Positions 1-8,440 of a DNA stretch of 64,000 nucleotides are shown piece by piece. How positions within the stretch are numbered: the stretch's first letter is position 1; every line of letters starts with the position of its first letter. Position numbers and translations under genes: made by a program. This stretch comes from Otatea glauca. Lineage: Eukaryota > Streptophyta > Magnoliopsida > Poales > Poaceae. Location: contig CM070713.1 in assembly GCA_036346275.1 (NCBI GenBank), positions 53,749,567 through 53,813,566 of the forward strand, written 5' to 3'. The notes under the pieces were generated by a model, which was not told the origin of the DNA, searched no databases, and saw only the letters and a program-made list of their open reading frames with translations.

Positions 1-616
1 TTAATTAACACAAATAAACCTAACATAAAAGAGGCACTAGTGCACAGCAAACTGAATACGACTAAGCACACGTAGAATGTGTAACATGGTACAAGCTAGA
101 ATAGCTAGTCGCAGATAAAGGGTACCCTAAGCTTCAGATCTGCGCCGAAATGAGAGTGAGCGGCTCCACGATATCGTCGTCATTTGGACAAGCCCGGCCT
201 CAAAGACGCCATTTCCTCTCAAACCGAAGGTTTTCTGTGGCCCGGGCTAGCTTAAAACTAGCTAGATCGACGCAGATAGCTACAAGGATAAACGAGCTGC
301 AGGCACACGTACGAAGGCATAGCTGGCCTCGGGAGGGGCCCTTTGTAGGCGTCCTAGTTGGGGACCCCACACTGTTAGCTGACGAAGTATACGCGCATAC
401 ATGCATGGCAAGTGCAAGGCCATCTACAATACCATACAAGGCGTATACACGTATCAGCTTTAGAAGGAAAGAGATAAGCTTTAGATGGAATAGCTGGCTG
501 TACATAGAAATAGCCTCTGGCTGTTACGCCTCTGCCGATCCTCCTCTATCCATCTAATCTATATATGCATATGTGATTAATGGAAAATGTATTGCGTTGA
601 ATTCTTTCCGCTTTCA
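1..616 (+). mobile_element. 3' part of a copia-type LTR (copy 0)
   Basis: The sequence ends in ...tttca at 616, directly followed by a tRNA-Met primer-binding site, so it is the downstream part of a 5' LTR whose start lies outside the window. Positions 1 to about 452 are repeated at 28629-28946 plus 31202-31346. That second copy is split by a solo LTR, and the uninterrupted target (cacac) is seen here at 304-308. Translated frames in this block are fortuitous. The left limit of the LTR cannot be set because the homologous segment A (25383-28628) may or may not belong to the same LTR. Confidence 0.75.
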
Positions 617-628
617 TGGTATCAGAGC
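617..628 (+). promoter_or_regulatory. Primer-binding site (initiator Met-tRNA)
   Basis: TGGTATCAGAGC is the canonical plant retrotransposon minus-strand priming site. It starts immediately after the LTR 3' end, and a gag-like start codon follows 105 bp downstream. Confidence 0.85.
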
Positions 629-732
629 AGCGTCGCTCCTACGTGACCTCTCACCACCGCTTCCGCATCTAACACTGGCATTGAACCGATTATCGCAGTC
701 TCTACCTCATCGCCGTACCTGCGATCACACGC

Positions 733-813
733 ATGGCTGCCATACCATCCGAGATCGACCTGCTACGACAGGAAATTGCTGCCCTTCGCCAAGAAGCTGA
801 CCAGCGCGCTCAG
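733..813 (+). pseudogene. Truncated copia gag N-terminus
   Basis: An ATG at 733 opens a 27-codon frame beginning MAAIPSEIDLLRQEIAALRQ, a charged helical start of the kind found in copia gag proteins. It is the first frame after the primer-binding site. The frame is cut at 813/814 by the TGTAACATCCCG start of a gypsy-type LTR and stops soon afterwards. No continuation of this gag was found in the window. The copia assignment rests on position and general character, not on a conserved domain. Confidence 0.5.
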
Positions 814-1145
814 TGTAACATCCCGAAAAATGCAATAATATAAAAATTTATATTTTGAATTTGAATATAATTATTTCTGATTTTTCCTGACATTAATGGA
901 ATTTATTTGGATTTTCCTGGATCTTTGTATTGTGGGAAAAATCAAAACAACTAGAATTAAAGAATGGATAATGGTAAAAAGGTAAAGACGTAAAAGTAAA
1001 AATGAGAAAAATTACCATTTGACCATATTCATGCTGGTAAACCAGTAAAAATACCTAGTAAAAATCTTTAGTGCTGAAATGGAGTAAATAAAATATCTTA
1101 GTCATCTCTTTTTTACTAAAAACAGTAAAGTCAGAATTAATTAAA

Positions 1146-1985
1146 AACTAGTCATGTGCCCGTGCGTTGCAACGAAAACTCAATTTGCGACAAAAATTTA
1201 TTTGCAAAGAACGTTAACTTTAGTTATGTTTCAATAGTAGGAAAAGTTTGTTCCTCCGAAGAGATTTGACTATTGGGTTAAATCCTCTTCCATCACAACC
1301 GTTCATGTTAGATCCAACGAATTAAGCACTCTGAAGGAGAACGGATGATCGTCACCAACTCTTAATTAGAATTAGTAGAGAGATATCAATCATTACCATT
1401 GAAGGAGAAGAAAGTTATTGCCTTCCTCTTGCAGGAAATTTTCTTACTTCTTGCACGCAGCATTTCTCTTCTCTTCTCTTCCTGCGTGTGTCTCCACTAC
1501 CGACCGGCCTGTCCTCCTGGAGATGAGAGTGGGTGCCCTCTAATAGGAAGTAGATGAAAGCAGAAGGTAGCGTACGCAGGCAGATGGAAGCCAGGTCTCC
1601 CCGACATCTTCGTGATTGGCACGTGATTTGGTTGCGTGATTCTTTCCTTTTAATCTATGCATTTCCAGATATGATGTGATAGAATTCCCGTATTATGGGA
1701 TATGGTGAGTATATCCTTCTATCCATGTAGGACATGATGAGAAAATCCTTCCATTTATAAAATATATAAATAACATCCTTCCATAGTAAGAATATGTGAA
1801 TAGAGATATGCTAAAATAATATTTCTATTAAAAAAATATGATAAAATCCTTCCATCTAAGATATGATTAAATCCTCTTCTAACTGAGCCGTTCATGTCAG
1901 ATCCAATAAATCAGATACTCTAAAGGAGAACGGACCACTGCTACCGACTCCTAATTAGAAGTAGTAGAGATAATCGAAACTTATC
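1146..1985. repeat. Unclassified insertion with a ~108-bp direct repeat
   Basis: The gypsy-LTR text stops near ttaaaaactag and resumes near tcaggagccac. The intervening ~840 bp begins with gtgcccgtgcgttgcaacg, a terminal motif I associate with grass non-autonomous elements. Two direct copies of about 108 bp (1276-1384 and 1865-1972; gttcatgttagatccaa, ggagaacgga, aattagaagtagtagaga) lie inside it at moderate identity. No coding frame is visible. Exact ends and target duplication could not be fixed. Confidence 0.45.
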
Positions 1986-2830
1986 AGGAGCCACAAAAAT
2001 TACCATAGAACCCTAAGAGCAGTGTATACATCTGGTAAAAATATCAGGAATTTATCATGTTGGAAAAGCCTTCTGAAAATTCAAAATCAGAAACCATTGA
2101 AAACTGAAAATCCGCATGTCAGAATTTTTATAAAATATCCCATTGAGATTTAGACTTGAAATTTTTATGAAGATATAAAAATCCAAAATAAACTCCTATA
2201 AAAAGTTTGGAAAATAGTTAATATGATTTACACCCCTAAATAAATAAATACCGAAATGCAAATCCTGTACAAGTCCACAGTGTCAGAATTTTAATTAATT
2301 AAGTATATGATATTTTGGGCCGAAATTTTTACTGAAGGAGGAACACTTCCAGAGCATGTCGGTCAAAATGTTTAGAAATTGTTCAACTTGATTTGATAGC
2401 ATTTTTAATGCAATCACAGAGCGGTCGGGTGAAGCTTATCTCTTTGCCTCGTTTTCTCTCACCGACGTGTGGGCCCGTTCACTGTGCTGGCCATTCGTTG
2501 GAAGCAACGGAGAAACTAGTTCTCTCACTGCCCGGTGGACCCTGGTCCCGCTGTCAGCCACCAGCACCGCTGCGCCCCTTCTCTTCTTCTCTCGGCCGAG
2601 ACGCTGCTCACTCTCTCCTGATTCATCCTCTCGCTTGAATCTGCTCGAATTTGTTCAATGCATCAGCGACGCCGCTCGAGCAAGTGATTGCTACCACACT
2701 TGTCCTTGACTTCTCCCACACCATACCGTGCTGTGTCGAACCCAGAAGACCTGCGCCACCTTGCCGTTCTGCACAGATCTGAGCCGCAAGTCGTGCGTGC
2801 GTGCAAACCCTGGAGCATCCACCTTGACCC

Positions 2831-2840
2831 TCTATAAAAC
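2831..2840 (+). promoter_or_regulatory. TATA-like box in gypsy LTR fragment 1
   Basis: tctataaaac follows a GC-rich, pyrimidine-rich promoter-like segment. The related LTR fragment 2 has ctatataaac in an equivalent position near 21884, which supports a transcription start in the LTR. Confidence 0.5.
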
Positions 2841-3039
2841 CATTCGAAACACTTCTCTGGAGCCTACACTCCTCCTCCTTCATCTACTCAACCATCGAGA
2901 CTAGCCGAAACCTTCGTGTTCTCTGGAAGGCGCCATTGCCAGAGGAGCATAAGCCTTGAGGTCGTGAAGCAATTCACCTCACTGAGTAAGCCATTTCGAT
3001 TAAAGCCATATAGTAGCACTGTCTAAAAAAATTAAAACT

Positions 3040-3390
3040 TTTATAAAGTGCTTTGTACCATTTTCATTTGGTTGATTTTTGCCGGTATGGATTTAATCAG
3101 GATAGTATCACTGTCTAAATTTTAATAAATTCATACAGCTTGTTCATCATCAGAACATTTTATGGGAATATTAATGATGCATCATAACTATACACAAAAA
3201 ATTTCAAAATTTTCGAAAGTAGTTTGTACCATTTTTAATTTGATTCATTTTTGCCGGTATGGCTTTAATCAGGATAGTATCACTGTCTAAATTTTAATAA
3301 ATTCATACAGCTTTTTCATCATCAGAAAATTTTATGGGAATATTAATGATACATCATAACCATAGACAAAAAATTTCAAAATTTTCTAAC
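3040..3390 (+). repeat. Tandem repeat, 172-bp unit x2
   Basis: The text around gccggtatgg at 3081 recurs at 3253. Each copy carries taatcaggatagtatcac, then tcatacagct, then tttatgggaatattaatga. The units are close to identical, so this is a recent tandem duplication inside the old LTR fragment. It is non-coding. Confidence 0.8.
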
Positions 3391-3689
3391 GTGGTTTGTT
3401 TCATTTTTCGTTCGGTTAAAATTTACTTGTCAGCGTTTCATCAAGACAGTTGCAATGTTTGAATTTTTAAAAATTCCTCATATGTGATAATCTTCTGAAA
3501 TTTTTATGGAAATTTCGTTGATGTGTCAAGAACCTCCACAACAAATTTGGAAATTTTTGAACATCCATGGTGAAGGACCATGTGGAGATCCATCCATGTT
3601 TGTGATGAGTATTGGACTTTATTTGAGCAAGGTGTGCTCAAGGTTGAGTTTGATTTGGATTGTTTTTCGAGCTAGAGCAATTTGAGTTA

Positions 3690-4150
3690 CTGGTTGGAGA
3701 CCAGTCGTCCGACCACGAGTGGTCGGGTCGTCCGACCTGAGTGGTCGGGGCTTTGGCTGTGTTGCAGACCAGTCGTCCGACCCCGAGTGGTCGGGTCGTC
3801 CGACCTGAGAGGTCTGGGCTTTGGCTGGTTGGAGACCAGTCGTCCGACCCCGAGTGGTCGGGTCGTCCGACCTGAGAGGTCTGAGCTATGGCTGGTTGGA
3901 GACCAGTCGTCTGACCCCGAGTGGTTGGGTCGTCTGACCTGAGTGGTCGGGGGCTTTGGCTGGTTGGAGACCAGTCGTCCGACCCCGAGTGGTCGGGGCT
4001 TTGGCTGGTCGGAGACCAGTCGTCCGACCCCGAGTGGTTGGGTCGTCCGACCCCGAGTGGTTGGGTCGTCCGACCATGAGTGGTCGGGATGGAGACCAGT
4101 GGTCAGACCATGGTTGGTCGGGATGGAGACCAGTGGTCAGACCACGTGTG
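3690..4150. repeat. Tandem ~67-bp repeats of paired CCGACC/GGTCGG motifs
   Basis: Units read ggagaccagtcgtccgacc, then gagtggtcggg, then gtcgtccgacc, then ggctttggctgg, repeated about seven times with variation. CCGACC and GGTCGG are reverse complements, so each unit can fold into short hairpins. The same array occurs in the 3' LTR (about 12840-13270) and in the solo LTR (about 29050-29470) with different copy number. Frames read through it (GRVVRP-like peptides) are artefacts of the repeat. Confidence 0.85.
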
Positions 4151-4790
4151 GTCGGGGTTATGCTGGTCAGCGTAGTGTATATCTTTCTGTTGAGATGGAC
4201 ATGTGTTGTTGGACCTTGCTATGCGATGTGGTTTCCTTGTCTATGATGGTTGCAGGACTTTGGAGCTAGGTCATGGTGAGGCGAAGGGGATCAGGACTAG
4301 GCTGGGAGAGCTGAGGTCCAGATGATCAAGGTGTCTCCAAAGATGACTGAGGCCAGGGAGTAGCTGCAAGCCGAGAAGACAAAGGAATGGATGAGATGCT
4401 AACTTGGAGTTGCTCTGATCTAGGAGGACCGTTGGATCACGGTTAGGAAGATAGAGTAGCGGGTCAAGTTAGTGTGAGTTGAAAAGCATGCAAAACCCGT
4501 TGTGTTGTTGGGTTTCGGGTGAGCCCATGCATAGCTTTGTGAGTGGGTAAAATCTCAGCCCTTGATTGAGTGCTCTAGGGTTAGAGGCTCATCCAAGAGT
4601 GGTAGGTGTTCCAAGCCTGCTATGAATAGACAGGGAGAGGGGTGTCTCCTTGGGGGTGAGCAGGTGAGGAAAGTGTACTTGAGTAGTTGAGAGTTGTTGA
4701 GAGTGACAGTGTAAGGATCAAATCCTGGCTCTTGGATGTTGGCTTAGGTTTGAAGCAGGACATCCAAAGGTGGGAATTGATCCCATGTCA

Positions 4791-4800
4791 CTATAAATAG
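4791..4800 (+). promoter_or_regulatory. TATA box of the copia 5' LTR
   Basis: ctataaatag lies downstream of the repeat array. The same box is kept in the 3' LTR (near 13894) and the solo LTR (near 29932), although the bases around it vary. Conservation across three copies supports its use as the LTR promoter. Confidence 0.7.
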
Positions 4801-5639
4801 AGGGGTAGGGGCAGCCTCCCCTCTTTGAAGGTTCTGAGGTTTTTGCTGCTCATTTGAGCTTTGCCCACTTTGTTGTGAGGCTTTGTAAACCTCCCTTCCA
4901 GAAATGAAATGTTCTTCATTTATATTCTTGTTTCATTTCTCTTACGTATTTACATTACGCACTTGAATTCTGTTATATAAATTCCGCATTTACCTTCTTG
5001 CGATTTACTTTACGTAATTTGGATTTGCCTCATCTCCTTCTACATGCTATTGATTCTTTGTTGAAATTCATGATTGATGAACTCTTCTCGGATTGGTGCT
5101 TTCAATCTTTTAGGCAATCCTTACGTTCTTGTTGCAAGTTATAATCATGTGTTCTTAAAGTGCGTAAGCGTGTGACTTGCGATTATTTAGTCTTGATTGG
5201 CTTCGGTTCTTGTTGCCAAGGATGAAAGATTCTTTGGATGAATCTCCTATAGATCATATCCCAATCATCTAGACAATCTACAACCTCTTCTATTCGGCTT
5301 TGCAAGAAACCAATTTACGTGCCTAGTTTTGAGATGGTGTTTCTATTTGTTTGAAGGGTTGTTTCTTCGTGTACTTACTTGCTGTAATTTGTGGAGAGTC
5401 ATCCAAGGATATTCGACTATCAACTCCCACGATGAGATTCTGGTGAAGTCTGTGTTCGTGACTCTGTTTTTGGTGTTGCATTTGTGAAAGCGAAAAGGAC
5501 GGAACCTTTGTATTAATTCCTTCGATTGTTGATTGAAATAGGTTCTGACATCCTTTGGGAGGTGCACACCAATTTTCATTGTTTTTGGATCACCGATCAA
5601 AAGTTACATCGATTGCTTTTGAGATCGTCTTTGATTTTT

Positions 5640-5880
5640 TCTATTCACCCGAGTCATCGTTCATTCGACCTCCGGAAGTCGGAAGTCTTGTTCATCCGTC
5701 AGTCTTGTTCACCCGAACACTATTCACCAGTCTTGTTCATCCGACCACTTGGTCGATAGTATTATTCATCCGACCGCGTTGGTCGGAAGTACTATTCACT
5801 GAACACTATTCATTCAGTCTTGTTCATCCGACCTCAGTAGGTCGAGTACTATTCATCCGACAGAAATACCCGACCGGTCG
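5640..5880. repeat. Second CCGACC/GGTCGG hairpin array near the LTR 3' end
   Basis: Repeated blocks of the form ttgttcatccgacc ... ggtcgg ... tactattca follow one another with variable spacing. Related arrays lie at about 14750-14990 and 30770-30990. It uses the same 6-bp inverted core as the upstream array but a different repeat unit. Confidence 0.75.
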
Positions 5881-5983
5881 GTTTCTTTCGGTCTTTTGGT
5901 GGTTTGAATTTTAGGGAGAGTTTATTCGAAAATTTTATTTGGCTCCTATTCACCCCCTCTAGTCGCCTTTTCGATCTTTCAAT

Positions 5984-5994
5984 TGGTATCGAGC
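5984..5994 (+). promoter_or_regulatory. Primer-binding site of the copia element
   Basis: tggtatcgagc lies 2 bp after the 5' LTR. It matches the Met-tRNA site TGGTATCAGAGC except for loss of the A of CAG, the same kind of change seen at many CAG/CTG sites between duplicated copies in this window. The true site is probably intact. Confidence 0.8.
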
Positions 5995-6033
5995 GGTTCT
6001 GCTCTTTCTAGATCTTGACCGGTCTCAAGAGCC

Positions 6034-7146
6034 ATGGCGATGGACAAGTATTCCACCAAGCCTCCCATTTTTGCTGGAGTTGATTTTTCGCTTTGGAAAT
6101 CGCGGATGGAGTCATACATCACGCCGGGGCTTCGATATGGCGGAAGGTGAAACTCTCGTATGAGGTTCTGGCGATGAAAGCGTCACGGTCGGAAATATGG
6201 TCGACGTTGAGGCAAACGCTAAAGCAAGGAACATCCTCATACATGGTCTTAGCATGATGAGTATGATAGGATTTCTCACCTTCGTTACGCTCATGAGATT
6301 TGGGTGACCCTCGATGCTTACCATGAGGCACTACCCAAATCAAGACGGTTCGACAGGACCAATTCAAGCGTTTGAACAAGCATTTGGTGAGAGTCTTGGC
6401 GAGTGCTTTGGTCGGTTTACGAAGATTTTGAGCGACCTCCGGCGATCGGTTGCATATACGACTCGGATAATGCTCGACATTTCTTGACCGCACTTGATCT
6501 TCGTGTTTGGGAGATGAAGGTGACCACCATCAAGGACACCACCGACCTGTCGACCTTGAATCTTGACGGGCTTTATTCCCGCCTCAAGTCTCATGAGATT
6601 GACGTTGTCTCGCGGAAGACGAAATCTCAGTCGATGGCTTTGGTCACCGATCCCATTAGATCCTCTATTTCTGATTCTTCTATTGGGTTCTCTCTCTCCG
6701 CCCTTTGCGAGCTAAGCGATGACCAACTGGAAAAATATCCAGAAAATGAGCTTGCTCTTCTTGCTCGCAAATTTTCATATGCATACAAGAGAGTGAGAGA
6801 GAGGAAGAGAGGTGGGATGATCACCTGTTTCGAGTGTGGTGGCCCCAACCACATTCGAGCAAACTGTCCCAAGCTAGAGAAGGGCAAAAACGAACAAGGC
6901 GGTTCGGGCAAGAACGACCACACCGACAAGAACCACAACAAGAAGGCCCCAGCTCGTGAGCCGGCTAAGAAGAAGTACAGCAACTTTGCCAAGAATAAGA
7001 AGCTCTTTCACCGGTCCTCGCCGCCTTTGGGCGACATCGAGTTCTCTGACACGGAGAACTGGAGTGATGCAAGCGAGGACGATCCGCAAGAGAAGGTGAA
7101 GGGCAAAGATGACTTCTCGGCATGTGCTTCATGGCGGCGCCATTGA
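6034..7146 (+). pseudogene. Copia gag polyprotein with CCHC zinc knuckle (frameshifted)
   Basis: The first ATG after the primer-binding site (MAMDKYSTKPPIFAG, then a Trp of the FSLWKSRMESYI type) is the start typical of copia gag with a DUF4219/UBN2-like domain. The frame is lost within about 40 codons and homologous text continues in other frames. From 6403 to 7146 it is open for 247 codons, ending with a UBN2-like helical part, then CFECGGPNHIRANC (C-x2-C-x4-H-x4-C) near 6830-6870, then a Lys/Asn-rich tail. Gag would form the particle and bind the RNA. The frameshifts could be real decay or base-call errors at methylated sites. Confidence 0.8.
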
Positions 7147-7328
7147 AGTAAGCGACTCCATTTGATAAATGACACGGATGAGGTACCCACCTACGACGAG
7201 TTAAATGTCGCCTCGTAGATTAGGCAAGTTTCATGCTAAGGCTAGGTCGAGGTGTTACGAGTTAGAAAAGGAAGTAGGTACCTTGACTCGGAGTTAGCTT
7301 CGCTTAGATCTTCTCCTCCCGAGTCGCG

Positions 7329-8156
7329 ATGACTATGTTCTCTGTGATCTTTGTTCTTGTGGAGTTGGAGAACCTAAGGACCATACATGATAGTGTGCTT
7401 GCTGAACTTGATGGTCTTAGGTTGAAGAATGCTAGCACTAGTTCTGTTGATGCTATTCCTGTTGAGGCTAGTTTTCTTCATGCTCACTCCACTCCATCAT
7501 GCTCTAATTGCCCTAAATTGCTTGCTGAAATTGATGCCATGAGTTCACACCTTAAGAAGCTTTTTGCTAGAAATGATGAACTTGAATTGCATGCTTCTAA
7601 GGACCCAGTCAGCTCATGTGAGGGCTGTAAGCAACTAAAACTTGACAATGATGCTTTGAATGTCAAGTGTGCTAAACTTGCTAAGGACTTACTAGATAAG
7701 TCACAAGAAAGTTGCTTGCGATGTTCTGTGATTGAGGGTGACTTGGATAAAATCCATGTCGAACTTAGGAAGAAATTAGAAGACCAAGCCAATAGAATTA
7801 GAGATGCTCCTTGCGTTTCTTGTGAGGCCCTCAAGATTGAGGCAGCCGTGCTAAGTGAACAAAAAGCACGTGCTGAGAGATCTTCTCTTTCTGGTTCTTC
7901 TTCTTCCTCTCCTTCCCCCTGTTCTTCTTGTGCTTCTTTCTTCCGAGATTGCCAGTATCTTATAAGCACTCTCGAGAAGTTTGTTGGAGGCAAGAAGAAG
8001 CTCAATCTTATTCTAGACCAATCCAAGATTAGTAGATTCAATCAAGGTCTAGGATTTGATCCCTTGGAGCACGGTCGGGCGCATCCTCCCACCATTGTGC
8101 GCGGCTCCAAGAGTGGTGAGTTTGTGGTAGCTCCGAGTGAGCACCACCAAGTTTAG
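7329..8156 (+). CDS. Coiled-coil protein with five regularly spaced CxxC pairs (gag-derived)
   Basis: This is the longest open frame in the window (275 aa). The ATG at 7329 is only the first in frame, and the true protein may be continuous with gag upstream, since coding-like text precedes it. It is rich in Leu/Glu/Lys heptads and carries five Cys pairs: CSNC (58-61), CEGC (97-100), CLRC (129-132), CVSC (162-165) and CSSC (198-201), spaced 32-39 residues apart, followed by a Ser-rich linker and a Gly/Lys-rich tail (FVGGKKKLN, FNQGLGFDP). Related Cys-pair coiled-coil segments are, as I recall, present in SIRE-like grass copia polyproteins between gag and protease. Its function is unknown; metal binding or disulphide-linked assembly is inference. 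Confidence 0.6.
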   Translation: MTMFSVIFVLVELENLRTIHDSVLAELDGLRLKNASTSSVDAIPVEASFLHAHSTPSCSNCPKLLAEIDAMSSHLKKLFARNDELELHASKDPVSSCEGCKQLKLDNDALNVKCAKLAKDLLDKSQESCLRCSVIEGDLDKIHVELRKKLEDQANRIRDAPCVSCEALKIEAAVLSEQKARAERSSLSGSSSSSPSPCSSCASFFRDCQYLISTLEKFVGGKKKLNLILDQSKISRFNQGLGFDPLEHGRAHPPTIVRGSKSGEFVVAPSEHHQV

Positions 8157-8221
8157 TCTCTCTGGGTTGTCCATAGGACTTGACGTAAGGGTGTTACTCT
8201 GTTGCCTCTGTCTCTAGCAAG

Positions 8222-8440
8222 GCGAAGTACACATGCACCTTCTGTAAGAAGGATGGTCACCTAGTAGATTTCTGCTTCAGGCGCGCCAAGGTCACTCGGC
8301 GTGAGCATGTTGCTGCTCTTAGGGGTATTCAGGGTCATCCCCAGACTTTAAGTGCTCCTAAGGTACACACTGCTTCTAGAATGGTTAAAGAGTCGCTGTT
8401 TTTGGGGCGTCCAGGACTTGGTTTTCATGCTAGTTCTTGA
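8222..8440 (+). pseudogene. Second CCHC knuckle segment of the copia polyprotein
   Basis: An open stretch reads CTFCKKDGHLVDFC (C-x2-C-x4-H-x4-C), then a basic FRRAKVTRREH segment, and stops at 8438. It follows the Cys-pair frame after about 65 bp and a frame change. In related elements a knuckle and Arg-rich linker of this kind precede the pol region. Here the text beyond is not recognisably coding. Confidence 0.65.

Larger units (their letters stand above)
814..3570 (+). mobile_element. Long gypsy-type LTR, fragment 1
   Basis: It begins TGTAACATCCCGAAAAAT, the same start as the complete LTR at 55336, and shares the family's AT-rich text (repeated gtaaaaatat and gtgtcagaattttaa words, then a GC-rich segment leading to a TATA-like box). 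It is inserted in the gag frame above. The fragment is interrupted at 3571 by the copia element and should continue after 15102, but I cannot find its 3' end. It is clearly more diverged from the 35788 and 55336 LTRs than they are from each other. It holds an unclassified insertion (about 1146-1985) and a tandem repeat (3040-3390). Confidence 0.75.
3571..5981 (+). repeat. 5' LTR of the copia element
   Basis: The TG...CA boundaries match the 3' LTR end to end. Layout: a CCGACC/GGTCGG array (about 3690-4150), a unique stretch, a TATA box (4791-4800), a downstream U5-like segment, a second CCGACC/GGTCGG array (about 5640-5880), and the conserved end ctagtcgcc...gatctttca. It differs from the 3' LTR by many small changes, mostly in CG, CAG and CTG contexts. 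Confidence 0.9.

Noticed and set aside
617..628. TGGTATCAGAGC as part of a tRNA gene (also 50105)
   Set aside because: Only the 3'-end complement of Met-tRNA is present; no cloverleaf. It is the primer-binding site next to an LTR.
3682..4269. Overlapping frames of 60-110 codons rich in RPVVRPRVVG-type repeats, also near 12790-13360 and 29025-29490
   Set aside because: They are readings of the CCGACC/GGTCGG array in several frames and both strands, change between LTR copies, and have no domain.
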